A stretch of DNA of 64,000 nt from Bacillus dicomae (lineage in GTDB: Bacteria; Bacillota; Bacilli; Bacillales; Bacillaceae_G): contig NZ_VHIV01000001.1 in NCBI RefSeq assembly GCF_006494425.1, positions 868,001-932,000 on the forward strand, read 5' to 3'. A program made the translations under genes and the position numbers. Within the stretch, counting starts at the first letter, position 1. Each line of letters starts with the position of its first letter. The notes below the pieces were generated by a model. The model was given only the letters and a program-made list of their open reading frames with translations. It did not search any database and was not told where the DNA came from. Shown piece by piece: positions 51,185-59,855 of the stretch.

Positions 51185-52276
51185 GTGAACATATTAAAGA
51201 TTGTAGGAATTGTTGCAGGGGTCATTATAGTAGCCGTTATAGCTTTCTTTGTCATTATGAAGTACTATTTGTCAAAAGAAGATCCAAATTACGTATTAAA
51301 GTACATAAAAGAACATAAAGGTGATAAAACATGTTCATTACTAATTAGAAAAAATGGAGAAATAGTAACATCTATAAATGAAAGTGTAAAATTGCCGTTA
51401 GCGAGTATGGCAAAAATCGTAATAGCAGTTGAGTTTGCTAAGCAAGTGTCAGAAGGAAAGATAAGCCGAGATGAACAAATTTCATTGCATGAATTAGAAA
51501 AGTATTACGTTAAAAATACTGATGGTGGAGCACATCCTGCTTGGTTAGAAGACGCCGAAACTAGAAAGTTAGTGAAAAATGGACAAATCGCTTTAGAAGA
51601 AGTCGCTAAAGGGATGATTCATTATAGTTCTAATGCAAATACAACATATTTGTTAGAAAAGCTTGGAATAGAAAGAGTAAATGAAAGTATAAAAGAATTA
51701 GAGCTTACTAGTCATGACAAGTTCTCTTCATATACTGCTTCACTATATATGAGAGGGTATGTAGAAAAAGAGCTTCATGCGCCAGAAAATCAATCGTTAG
51801 AAATGATACGTAACATGTCAAAGGATGAGTATAATCAACATGTGTTACAAATACAGGAATGGATGAAAGATGAAGAAGAATGGAAAAAACGGGATATCCC
51901 ATTAAAGGTAGATATGGAATTTCAGCGAATTTGGTCAGATCGATTAGTGGGTGCAAACGCTAAAGATTATATGAGTATAATGGAAAAGATAAATAGTAGA
52001 AAGTATTTTCCAAAATCAATGCAAGAAGAAATCGAGAACATTTTCAAAGGAACAGTTAAAAATAATAAGTTCGAATATGCTGGTCAAAAAGGTGGTTCTA
52101 CCGCATTCGTATTAACAAAAAGTTTATATAGTACAGATAAGAAAGGGAATAAGGTAGAAGCCGTCATTATGTTTAACGGTATAGAAGATCGAGTTGCATA
52201 TGAAAAGCTGAGAAATAATATAGATTATTTTATTCAAGATGCTATAACAGATGAAGAGTTTAGAAATAAATTATAA
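51185..52276 (+). CDS. Class A beta-lactamase-like serine hydrolase
   Basis: A 363-residue membrane-anchored enzyme: an N-terminal helix (IVGIVAGVIIVAVIAFFVIM) then a penicillin-binding-like domain. Active-site motifs are SMAK at residues 74-77 (SxxK), YSSNANTTY (SxN) and QKGGST (KTG equivalent with G in place of T). It lacks the usual ExxLN omega-loop pattern by eye, so true penicillinase activity is doubtful. GTG 51185 has AGGGGG seven bases upstream. It is monocistronic, with a weak terminator (52300-52330) behind. Confidence 0.85.
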   Translation: MNILKIVGIVAGVIIVAVIAFFVIMKYYLSKEDPNYVLKYIKEHKGDKTCSLLIRKNGEIVTSINESVKLPLASMAKIVIAVEFAKQVSEGKISRDEQISLHELEKYYVKNTDGGAHPAWLEDAETRKLVKNGQIALEEVAKGMIHYSSNANTTYLLEKLGIERVNESIKELELTSHDKFSSYTASLYMRGYVEKELHAPENQSLEMIRNMSKDEYNQHVLQIQEWMKDEEEWKKRDIPLKVDMEFQRIWSDRLVGANAKDYMSIMEKINSRKYFPKSMQEEIENIFKGTVKNNKFEYAGQKGGSTAFVLTKSLYSTDKKGNKVEAVIMFNGIEDRVAYEKLRNNIDYFIQDAITDEEFRNKL

Positions 52277-52393
52277 TGAAATAACTTTATTATGTAAACA
52301 AAGGGGCGCTTATGAAAAGTGCTCTTTTTTTAATATAGGATTTTCCAAGCTTATTATTGAATATAGATTGAGAATAAGAAAGGAAGTTGAATA

Positions 52394-52969
52394 ATGACAA
52401 CAATATATTTCGTTCGCCATGCCCATTCTACCTATACAAAAGAAGAACGGGAGCGTCCTTTATCTGAAACAGGGCATTGTGATGCAGAGAATGTAACGCG
52501 CTTATTAAAAGATAAACATATAGATGTTGTGATTTCTAGCCCGTACAAAAGAGCAATTCAAACTGTACAAGGAATTGCGAATACATATAATGTATCAATA
52601 GAAATAGAAGAAGATTTACGAGAAAGGTTATTAAGTTCAGAGCCAGTAGCAGATTTTAATGATGCTATCGAGAATGTGTGGAAAGATTGGAGTTTTGCAT
52701 ACGAAGGCGGAGAATCAAATGATGTAGCACAAAGACGCGCTGTAATATGTATGCAAAGTATATTAAAAAAATATAAAGGTAATAATATTGTAATAGGTAC
52801 TCATGGGAATATTATGGTATTACTAATGAATTATTTCGACTCGAAATATGATTTTCAGTTTTGGAAAACCCTTCATATGCCTGACGTGTATAAATTAACT
52901 TTTGATAATAATGGTTTCATTTCTGCTGAAAGAGTACAGTCTACAGATTATCAGATAAATAATTTGTAA
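52394..52969 (+). CDS. Histidine phosphatase (phosphoglycerate mutase-like)
   Basis: A 191-residue member of the histidine phosphatase superfamily. It starts TTIYFVRHAHSTYTKEERER, with phosphoacceptor His9 in RHAHS, and has ISSPYKRAIQTVQGIA and the second catalytic His in IVIGTHGNIMVLLMN. Members hydrolyse sugar phosphates or other small phosphate esters. Substrate unknown. AGGAAG precedes the ATG. Confidence 0.93.
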   Translation: MTTIYFVRHAHSTYTKEERERPLSETGHCDAENVTRLLKDKHIDVVISSPYKRAIQTVQGIANTYNVSIEIEEDLRERLLSSEPVADFNDAIENVWKDWSFAYEGGESNDVAQRRAVICMQSILKKYKGNNIVIGTHGNIMVLLMNYFDSKYDFQFWKTLHMPDVYKLTFDNNGFISAERVQSTDYQINNL

Positions 52970-53058
52970 AAGTTTATCAAAAAAAGAGGAAAGAGAGATG
53001 TTATTGTAGAAGTATGACTTTGTAACATAAAAAATATATGTTAAAGGAGGCTGTTTAC

Positions 53059-53430
53059 ATGTTTGAGAAAGAGAAAGAAGGGCTTATTGAAGTTCACAAC
53101 GTATATGAAATTGCACCAGCAGATGGAACAATTATTGGTATGGCAACGGAAGAAGAAATGGAAATTGCTGCTGAACTAGAGCTGCAGTACTATGCCCATT
53201 CTCGTTTGTTAGAAACAAATATTCAGTTAGACGGTTCCTCCTACAAAGAGTTACTTCAGGAGTTCCAGGAGTACGAAAGAAAATCAATGAGCTTTTGGCG
53301 AGCAATACATAAGCGTTTAGCTGTGCCATGGGCATGGGTATTACGTATTGACGTTGCGAATGGTCCTATATATGTAAGTAATGGGAATTCGTATTACGAA
53401 GAAATCGATGATGAAGAAGATTATGAATAG
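53059..53430 (+). CDS. Unknown acidic protein (123 residues)
   Basis: A soluble acidic protein ending in a run of Glu/Asp/Tyr (YYEEIDDEEDYE). ATG 53059 has a strong AAAGGAGG nine bases upstream. Segments such as SFWRAIHKRLAVPWAWVLRI suggest a compact fold. No family recognised. It is followed by a strong terminator shared with the convergent hydrolase gene. Confidence 0.75.
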   Translation: MFEKEKEGLIEVHNVYEIAPADGTIIGMATEEEMEIAAELELQYYAHSRLLETNIQLDGSSYKELLQEFQEYERKSMSFWRAIHKRLAVPWAWVLRIDVANGPIYVSNGNSYYEEIDDEEDYE

Positions 53431-53436
53431 ATAAGT

Positions 53437-53468
53437 AAGGAAGCAGCTTTAGTTGCTTCCTTTTTTTA
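53437..53468. terminator. Bidirectional terminator
   Basis: AAGGAAGCA and TGCTTCCTT form a 9-bp stem with loop GCTTTAGT, followed by T residues. The convergent hydrolase gene stops inside the loop. Confidence 0.88.
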
Positions 53469-54309
53469 TTTTTAGGGAGTGAACCGCTTCAATGATAATA
53501 TCTGGTCGATCATTTTCTATTCCGTGACCAGCATGTTCAGCAAGTATATATTGGCTATGTATGGAGAGTTGTAATTGTTCATGAATCAGTTCTTGCCACA
53601 TTGTTTCAAGTTGTATGGCTTCCCCTTTTGGCATACTGCCCTCAGTCAACTGAGTAATAGAATATTGCGGGTCTCTACCGATAACGATTAATGGTATTTC
53701 TAATCTTTTATATAGCTCTTTTAGTGAAAGAGCACAGTTTTTCCATTCCGATAGTTCAGAAGCAGTCGCTTTATATAATGAAGGAGAGGTAGAAAATTCA
53801 ATTTGCTGTCTTGATTGATTGGCTAGCATAGGTTTTAGTTCATTATAAAGCATGTCTACATCCATTTTGGAATATGTATTATATTTTTGAAGCCACATAT
53901 CATCAGAATCAGTTTGATCAGAAATTGGTAAATAAAGTTCATCTAATCGGTGTAAGTTCATAGAAGTAGAATCAACTAAAATAAGTGCTTGCAACTCATC
54001 TTCATGTAACATCGCAAAATGTTGTGCGCATAGGCCTCCGTAGGAATGACCGATTAGAATGATTGGGTCGTGAATATCCAGTTTTTGTAGTAACATATGT
54101 AGTTCTTTTGTCGCTTGTCTTGTAGTACGTGAATGATTCCCTAGTTCACTTTTTCCGTAACCTGGGCGATGGTATGAAACGACTGTAAAGTGTTGTGAAA
54201 GCTTTTCTATAATAGGGAGCCAATCATAAAATGAACAAGTCATTCCGGTTTGAATGACTACAGTTTGTTTACTACACCCTCTTATATATACTTCTATAGT
54301 TTGCTCCAA
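53449..54309 (-). CDS. Alpha/beta hydrolase
   Basis: A 286-residue hydrolase. The oxyanion start is VVIQTGMTCSFYDWLPIIEK, the nucleophile Ser89 lies in LIGHSYGGLCAQHF, the acid is probably in LILVDSTSMN, and the His in LAEHAGHGIENDRP near the C-terminus. No signal peptide. It resembles haloalkane dehalogenase/lipase-like cytosolic enzymes. Substrate unknown. It lies 36 bases after a DUF3147 gene in a minus-strand group with MarR. Confidence 0.92.
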   Translation of the reverse strand: MEQTIEVYIRGCSKQTVVIQTGMTCSFYDWLPIIEKLSQHFTVVSYHRPGYGKSELGNHSRTTRQATKELHMLLQKLDIHDPIILIGHSYGGLCAQHFAMLHEDELQALILVDSTSMNLHRLDELYLPISDQTDSDDMWLQKYNTYSKMDVDMLYNELKPMLANQSRQQIEFSTSPSLYKATASELSEWKNCALSLKELYKRLEIPLIVIGRDPQYSITQLTEGSMPKGEAIQLETMWQELIHEQLQLSIHSQYILAEHAGHGIENDRPDIIIEAVHSLKIKKGSN

Positions 54310-54345
54310 TACCTCTACAAATTTATAAATAGTAACCCCTCCTAA

Positions 54346-54675
54346 CTAAGCTTGAAATAATTTTTGACAAGCAAAAACAATACACCAGACACCTATACCG
54401 AATAGGACAGATGTACTAAGTGAAAACGAGTTTTTTAAACCGATATAAACGATAAATAATAGTAGTGCGGATGCAGGAAATCCATATAATACGCCTATAG
54501 CAAATTGACTTAATTCTTGTTTGTTCCCGCCTTCGAAAGAAATCCAAAATAGGCTCAGTAAACTTACGAGAGGAAGGGCAGCAATAAACCCACCTATCCT
54601 ACTATAATGTTTAGCTACTTCAGTAATAACACCGATAATAAGTGCCGAAACGATTACTTTAACGAGGAAATGCAT
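54346..54675 (-). CDS. DUF3147-like membrane protein
   Basis: A 109-residue protein with four hydrophobic segments (LVKVIVSALIIGVITEVAKH; IGGFIAALPLVSLLSLFWIS; YGFPASALLLFIVYIGL; SVLFGIGVWCIVFACQ), the size and pattern of DUF3147 proteins. It overlaps the MarR gene by 17 bases. Function unknown. Confidence 0.8.
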   Translation of the reverse strand: MHFLVKVIVSALIIGVITEVAKHYSRIGGFIAALPLVSLLSLFWISFEGGNKQELSQFAIGVLYGFPASALLLFIVYIGLKNSFSLSTSVLFGIGVWCIVFACQKLFQA

Positions 54676-55069
54676 ACTTTGCCTCCTTCGCTAATAACGA
54701 AAAAGCTTTTTCGATTAATTGTTGTTCTTCTTTCGATAACTGTGATTCTAATATTTTTATCTTTTCTTTATCTAGTAAAGTATGTTTTTCTAATACTTCA
54801 ATGCCTTCTTTCGTTAAAGTAAGGTTCACAACTCTTTCATCTTGTTTGTTTCTTTCTTTCATGATAAAACCTTTTTGAATAAGGCGCTTTACGTGTTCAG
54901 AAGCGGTGTTATGAGAGAGACTAAGCTCGGTAGCGACTTTTCCAATTGTTATATCTTTCTCACGAGAAACGATTTGTAAAATACGAATGGCTTGGTGAGA
55001 AAGGTTGTCTTCATATTCATATCGTAAGTGATAATAAATACTCTCCCAATGCTGATTAATGTCTTTCAT
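54659..55069 (-). CDS. MarR-family transcriptional regulator
   Basis: A 136-residue winged-helix regulator: ITIGKVATELSLSHNTASEH is the recognition helix region, followed by the wing MKERNKQDERVVNLTLT and a dimerisation helix. It is the first gene of a minus-strand group with DUF3147 and hydrolase genes, which it may repress. Long poly-T tracts and ATATTCG-like repeats upstream could be the operator, but no clear palindrome was seen. Confidence 0.92.
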   Translation of the reverse strand: MKDINQHWESIYYHLRYEYEDNLSHQAIRILQIVSREKDITIGKVATELSLSHNTASEHVKRLIQKGFIMKERNKQDERVVNLTLTKEGIEVLEKHTLLDKEKIKILESQLSKEEQQLIEKAFSLLAKEAKYAFPR

Positions 55070-55237
55070 AATGATAAAGCCCCCTGTTTTTTTATATCGT
55101 ACAATAAGATATATTCGTTAGTATAGAAATAAAATCCTTTTATTTGGATAAAAAATGTTGAAAAAGTTTATTTTTATTGAAATATAAGGTAATCTATGTG
55201 TAAAGGTATACATTTAGCAAGAGAGAGGATGATAGCT

Positions 55238-56023
55238 GTGAATACATTCAAATGGATGAGTCATGAACAGATGTATGTAGATGAAATACATGTTGAAAAA
55301 TGTGGTCCTCTTTCAGTCGGCGTATATGGGGGGAATCAAGAGAGTGATGCATATGAGCGAGGAGATGCAGTGCTTGCTTGGTGGGATCCTGAATTACAAT
55401 TTGAATTTGTTATGATTTTTGATACACACCACAAAACAAAAAATATAGATTATATAATAGAAGCAATTTCAGAAAGAAAAGAGAAACTAAAAGAGTTATT
55501 TTCCTACCCGATACATTTAGCTTTTCATCATACACATATGTATTTGTTAGCGTTATTTACAGATGAGTTGTTTATTGAAAAATGTGATCAAGATGATGAG
55601 GAACTTGCATGCTTAATTTGTTTGCGAAAAGGTGAATTTTTATATTGGCTATCAGTTGGTAATTGTTTCGCATATTTATTCCATTCTGAGAAAACGAAGA
55701 ATGGGAAAGGACGATTAAATAAACGGAAGAATTACGAATATATCGGTAGGAAAAATATTTTTGCAGCAAATACACCTTGCTTTACGTCAGGTGTAAGAGG
55801 ATTAGAAAAAGGAACGAATCACATTGTAATGGCAACAGACGGTATTTTAGAGTGTGATAAACGAAGGTTTGATGATGACCAATCTTTAGTAGAAATATTG
55901 CACGACGGAAATAGTCTGCAGATTGAACCAGTATTAACAAATGTACTGCAGTGGAAAGGTAGAGATTGTGCCACGATTATTGGATGGTCCATTGATACTG
56001 ATAATGAACAATGTGCTAATTAA
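55238..56023 (+). CDS. PP2C-like protein (degenerate phosphatase fold)
   Basis: About 261 residues with the order of PPM/PP2C phosphatase motifs. These are GGNQESDAYERGDAVLAWW, then VMIFDTHHK where active enzymes have DGxGG, then WLSVGNCFAYLF, IVMATDGIL and GRDCATIIGW. The D-G metal motif is altered (FDTH), but MATDGIL is kept. It may be a weak or pseudo-phosphatase. GTG 55238 lies nine bases after GAGAGAGG; an ATG nine bases earlier abuts that site. Monocistronic, ending at a terminator. Confidence 0.8.
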   Translation: MNTFKWMSHEQMYVDEIHVEKCGPLSVGVYGGNQESDAYERGDAVLAWWDPELQFEFVMIFDTHHKTKNIDYIIEAISERKEKLKELFSYPIHLAFHHTHMYLLALFTDELFIEKCDQDDEELACLICLRKGEFLYWLSVGNCFAYLFHSEKTKNGKGRLNKRKNYEYIGRKNIFAANTPCFTSGVRGLEKGTNHIVMATDGILECDKRRFDDDQSLVEILHDGNSLQIEPVLTNVLQWKGRDCATIIGWSIDTDNEQCAN

Positions 56024-56026
56024 TAA

Positions 56027-56065
56027 AAAAAGAGTTCAAGGGCTTTTGTCCTTGAACTCTTTTTT
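56027..56065. terminator. Bidirectional terminator
   Basis: AAAAAAGAGTTCAAGG pairs perfectly over 16 bp with CCTTGAACTCTTTTTT, loop CTTTTGT, between convergent genes. Confidence 0.95.
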
Positions 56066-56066
56066 G

Positions 56067-57890
56067 TTAAGCGATATGGATGTGATACGTTTTTAACCAT
56101 TCATTTACTTGAAGCATATATTCCATAGCACTCCTTGCTTCGAAATTATTAATTTCCTTATTACTCTGATCGGCAATAGCAAGTAATGTGGAATGATTAA
56201 TAAGAGAGAAAATAGGATTATTTTTATTACTGCACATGTCGAGTGATAAATGACGAATTGTTTGTAAATAATGTGGGTCTTGTGAAGTTGGATACGCACT
56301 TTTTCTTCTATTGCGTACATCGTCAGGTAAAGCAGGTTGCAGTGCTCTACGTAAAATGCCTTTTTCAATATTATCAATGCTTTTTATGTTGAAAGGAACG
56401 TTCCATAAATATTCAACTAATCGATAATCGCAAAACGGTACACGAACTTCAAACCCTACAGCCATACTCATGCGGTCTTTACGGTCAAGTAAGAACGGGA
56501 GAAATCTCGTTAAAAATAAATAAAACATTTGACGTTGTTTCGCGGATTTTTTACTTTCACCTTCAAGAGTAGGTACTTCAAGTATCGCTTCTTGGAATCG
56601 TGTATCAATATAGTTTTCTAGATTACATTGGTTACTTACTTCATTTAGTAGAAGAGGAGATGTATTTTTCCAATTTGTTAGCCAAGGAAACTTATCTACG
56701 TATAGTAATTCTTCTTGATGAAACCAAGGGTATCCACCGAATACTTCATCAGCTGATTCACCGGATAAAGCTACAGTTGCATCTTTTTTCATTTCGCAAA
56801 ATAGTAAATATAGTGAAGTTTCCATTTCACCAGCACTCGGTAAATCTTTTGCATGGAGGGGAACGAATAAGTGATTTGCTAATTCTTCAGCATTCACAAT
56901 AATATCATGATGCGATGTTCCGACATGTTCAGAAACGCGTTTTACCCAAGGAGCGTCTAAACCAGTGCGAGCAAATGTCAGCTCGAAATCTTTTGCGCTA
57001 TTTACGAAGTCAACGGAATACGTATGAAGTGTTTTGTTTTCTGCTACAAATTCTTTACCTGCTAGTGCAGTAATACCGCTAGAATCTAACCCTCCTGATA
57101 ACATGCAAACGAGAGGAACATCGGCAATTAATTGTCTTTTTACTGTATCTTGTAAAATAGATAAAATATGTGATGATGTATCTTCTATAGAATCTGTATG
57201 GACCTTACTTTCTAAATTCCAATACTTCGTAACTACTTTTTTATCACGTGTAAATGTTATAGAATGCCCGGCACGCACTTCTTGAATATGTTTAAAGACG
57301 CCACATCCTGGAGTTCGAAATAAGCCTAATCCAAATATTTCATTTATGCCATCCGCATCAATTTCAGCGGGGACAGATGGATGCGCTAATAATGCTTTAA
57401 TTTCAGATCCGAGAATAATACTGTCATTTCTTTCTGTATAAAAGAGTGGTTTTACACCTAAATGATCACGTGCTAAAAACAGTTGTTGCTTCTGATCATC
57501 CCATAAGGCGAAAGCGAAAATTCCGTTTAAATGTTGTACGCAGTCTTCTTTCCATTCTAAATAAGCATGTAGTAACACTTCTGTATCTGAATGAGTTTCA
57601 AATGCATGACCACATTTTTGAAGTTGTTCCCTCAGCTCACGGAAATTATAAATTTCCCCATTATAAGTAAGAGCATACGTATAATCACCAGAACGAAATG
57701 TCTTCGGCTGTGTTCCGCCTTCTGGATCAATTACGATTAAGCGGCGGTGTGCAAAGGCTGCACGAGGAGAAAACCAAAATCCTTCAGCATCCGGACCGCG
57801 ATGCTGAATACTATTTGCCATCTTTTCTAAAATAACATGTTCATTGGAAAGATCCTTATTCCAACTTACCCAACCTGTAATTCCACACAT
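56067..57890 (-). CDS. asnO: Asparagine synthetase (glutamine-hydrolysing), AsnO-like
   Basis: Makes asparagine from aspartate, ATP and glutamine. The 607-residue protein starts MCGITGWVSW, so Cys2 becomes the N-terminal nucleophile of the glutaminase domain (to about 210). The synthetase domain has PP-loop LSGGLDSSGITAL and GESADEVFGGYPW. An ATG two codons upstream (MCMCGITG) fits the AGGAGATG ribosome binding site better, but would bury the catalytic Cys at position 4, so 57890 is chosen. In B. subtilis, asnO is linked to sporulation. Length fits AsnO. Confidence 0.93.
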   Translation of the reverse strand: MCGITGWVSWNKDLSNEHVILEKMANSIQHRGPDAEGFWFSPRAAFAHRRLIVIDPEGGTQPKTFRSGDYTYALTYNGEIYNFRELREQLQKCGHAFETHSDTEVLLHAYLEWKEDCVQHLNGIFAFALWDDQKQQLFLARDHLGVKPLFYTERNDSIILGSEIKALLAHPSVPAEIDADGINEIFGLGLFRTPGCGVFKHIQEVRAGHSITFTRDKKVVTKYWNLESKVHTDSIEDTSSHILSILQDTVKRQLIADVPLVCMLSGGLDSSGITALAGKEFVAENKTLHTYSVDFVNSAKDFELTFARTGLDAPWVKRVSEHVGTSHHDIIVNAEELANHLFVPLHAKDLPSAGEMETSLYLLFCEMKKDATVALSGESADEVFGGYPWFHQEELLYVDKFPWLTNWKNTSPLLLNEVSNQCNLENYIDTRFQEAILEVPTLEGESKKSAKQRQMFYLFLTRFLPFLLDRKDRMSMAVGFEVRVPFCDYRLVEYLWNVPFNIKSIDNIEKGILRRALQPALPDDVRNRRKSAYPTSQDPHYLQTIRHLSLDMCSNKNNPIFSLINHSTLLAIADQSNKEINNFEARSAMEYMLQVNEWLKTYHIHIA

Positions 57891-58116
57891 ACACATCTCA
57901 TCTCCTAATTTTAAAAAGTAGATTAATGAAATAAAATGTACACTAAGTTAAAGAATGACTATATAAATAGTGTACTACATGAATCAAATTGCAGACTTGA
58001 GAAAATTTTCTTTGAATGCATAGTTATGTGAGACAATGGCTAAGGGAAAGTATTCCATTACATACAAAAAATAATAAAAAGATGAGAGAAAATATTTTTT
58101 TAGACGTTATATAGGG

Positions 58117-58132
58117 TGTAAAAGCTTTTACA
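58117..58132. promoter_or_regulatory. Palindrome before the sigma factor gene
   Basis: TGTAAAAGCTTTTACA is a perfect 16-base palindrome 22 bases before the start of the sigma factor. It could be an operator or overlap an autoregulated promoter. The other 200 or so bases of the gap are AT-rich, with no other feature that I can see. Confidence 0.4.
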
Positions 58133-58154
58133 AAAAAATAAGGGGAATCGCTAC

Positions 58155-58721
58155 ATGAAATCAAATGAGAAAAATTTTATAAAAAGATTACAGCGGCAAA
58201 AAGAAGATGCGCTAGAATTTGTTGTCGATACATACTTACCGCTCATAAAAGGAATCACGCATAAAGTTCTTCTTCCTGTTCAAAATGATGGATTAATAGA
58301 GGAATGTGTAAACGATATATTTCTTTCCATATGGAATAACGCAAATAAGTTTCATGGAGAGCCGAGTGATTTTAAAAAATGGATTGCGGCAATTGCGAAG
58401 TTTAAAGCAATTGATTATTACCGGAAAGCGACTAAAAAAGTAGAAATTATTTCGGATGAGTTTCATATCAGTACGGAAAAGTCAGCGGAAGACGAATTAA
58501 TTGTTATGGAAGATAGAGAAGAATTATTGATGCTTATTAATCAATTAGAACCGCTAGATCAAAAAGTATTCATTATGAAATATTTACTTGGTATGAAGAC
58601 AGAGGAAATAGGTGACAAGCTAGGGTTAACCAGGGCAGCGATCGATAATCGTGTGTACCGGGGAAAAAAGAAACTACAACAAAATGCTACGAATATTAGT
58701 TTTGGAGGTAGTGCAATATGA
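58155..58721 (+). CDS. Sigma-70 family (ECF-type) RNA polymerase sigma factor
   Basis: A 188-residue sigma factor. Region 2 includes VNDIFLSIWNNANKFHG and FKKWIAAIAKFKAIDYYRKA. Region 4 includes LEPLDQKVFIMKYLLGMKTE and LGLTRAAIDNRVYRGKKKLQ. It overlaps the DUF4179 partner gene by four bases (ATGA), the classical sigma/anti-sigma arrangement. It is probably activated by an envelope signal and autoregulated; GGGG upstream serves as ribosome binding site. Confidence 0.92.
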   Translation: MKSNEKNFIKRLQRQKEDALEFVVDTYLPLIKGITHKVLLPVQNDGLIEECVNDIFLSIWNNANKFHGEPSDFKKWIAAIAKFKAIDYYRKATKKVEIISDEFHISTEKSAEDELIVMEDREELLMLINQLEPLDQKVFIMKYLLGMKTEEIGDKLGLTRAAIDNRVYRGKKKLQQNATNISFGGSAI

Positions 58722-59815
58722 AAGACATTTATGAACTATTAAATGATATTGATATAGATGAAAAAGAAATTGAGGCTTCTGAAATTGAAAAAGAAAAAGT
58801 AAAGCGTAATGTAAAACAATCGATACGTACGAAGAAAAAGATGAAAAGTTGGAAAAAAGGTGTCGCTGCTGCATCTATATTAGTAGGATTATCAGTTGCA
58901 ACGCTTGGTATCGGTTTTCCTACATATGCCGGAGGATTGCCAATTGTAGGTGATATATTCCGATTTTTAGATAATGGTAGAACAGGGTTATATGAAAATT
59001 ATAAAGAGTTTTCGACTGAATTGAATATGACGAGGGAGAGTAATGGGGTTAAGGTTACAATTAATGATGCTGTGTTTGATGGTAGGACAATTACAATCAC
59101 ATATTCTATTGAGAGTGATAAAGACTTAGGAGAGAAGCCAAATATATTTGGATATCCGCAGGTGATGGGGTTTAATGGCGGGGGAGGAAGCTCTCAAGTA
59201 ACAAAAGTTGGAGAGAAAAAGTACGTAGGTATGACTACGATGAGTAGTAATAGTAGTAAAAGGTTAGATGTTGCAAATGTTTGGTGGGATATGGAAGAAA
59301 TTGAGATGGATTATAAAGGTAATTCAATTAAGGGGAATTGGAATTTCGCACTTAGTTTAAAGGCAATGGATAGTAAGGAAGTAAAGGTTAATGGGGTTTC
59401 TGAAAATGAATTAATAAAAGTAAATATAGACAAAATGGAAGTAACTCCGATGTCATTTATTGTTTTTTACAATCAGGAAGAATCTAAAGTATTAAGAAGT
59501 ATATGGGATAGCGCTGATGTAGAATTAGAAATAAAAGATGATTTAGGAAATAAATATGCAGGTGAAGGAAATGGAGGAACTAGTACAGTAGCAGAACCAC
59601 ATAAAAGCAGTTGGAGTACTACATTCCAAAAATTGGACGAAAATGCTACAAAGCTTATAGTTACACCTCATGTGAATTTGCGAGTGCATACACCTGAAAA
59701 TCATGGTGGAGTGGAGTATGTGAATGGAAAAGAGAAGAAAATTGAAGTGCCGAAAAAAGAAGCGAAGAGTAAAGATATTGTTCTAGATGATATCGTAATT
59801 GATTTAAAGAAATAA
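58718..59815 (+). CDS. Membrane-anchored anti-sigma-like protein (DUF4179)
   Basis: A 365-residue protein: a charged cytoplasmic N-terminus (about 1-50, EKEKVKRNVKQSIRTKKKMK), one membrane helix (GVAAASILVGLSVATLGIGF), then a large outer domain beginning NMTRESNGVKVTINDAVFDG, as in DUF4179 proteins. It should hold the sigma factor at the membrane and respond to an outside signal. It is translated from the ATGA overlap. Confidence 0.88.
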   Translation: MKDIYELLNDIDIDEKEIEASEIEKEKVKRNVKQSIRTKKKMKSWKKGVAAASILVGLSVATLGIGFPTYAGGLPIVGDIFRFLDNGRTGLYENYKEFSTELNMTRESNGVKVTINDAVFDGRTITITYSIESDKDLGEKPNIFGYPQVMGFNGGGGSSQVTKVGEKKYVGMTTMSSNSSKRLDVANVWWDMEEIEMDYKGNSIKGNWNFALSLKAMDSKEVKVNGVSENELIKVNIDKMEVTPMSFIVFYNQEESKVLRSIWDSADVELEIKDDLGNKYAGEGNGGTSTVAEPHKSSWSTTFQKLDENATKLIVTPHVNLRVHTPENHGGVEYVNGKEKKIEVPKKEAKSKDIVLDDIVIDLKK

Positions 59816-59818
59816 AAG

Positions 59819-59853
59819 AAAGACTGCCTAAAACGATTAGGCAGTCTTTTTCT
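59819..59853. terminator. Bidirectional terminator
   Basis: AAAGACTGCCTAA pairs with TTAGGCAGTCTTT over 13 bp, loop AACGA, followed by TTTCT, between convergent genes. Confidence 0.92.
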
Positions 59854-59855
59854 CC

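Noticed and set aside
57897-58154. T-box leader before the asparagine synthetase gene
   Set aside because: No T-box consensus or antiterminator/terminator pair is visible on the minus strand.
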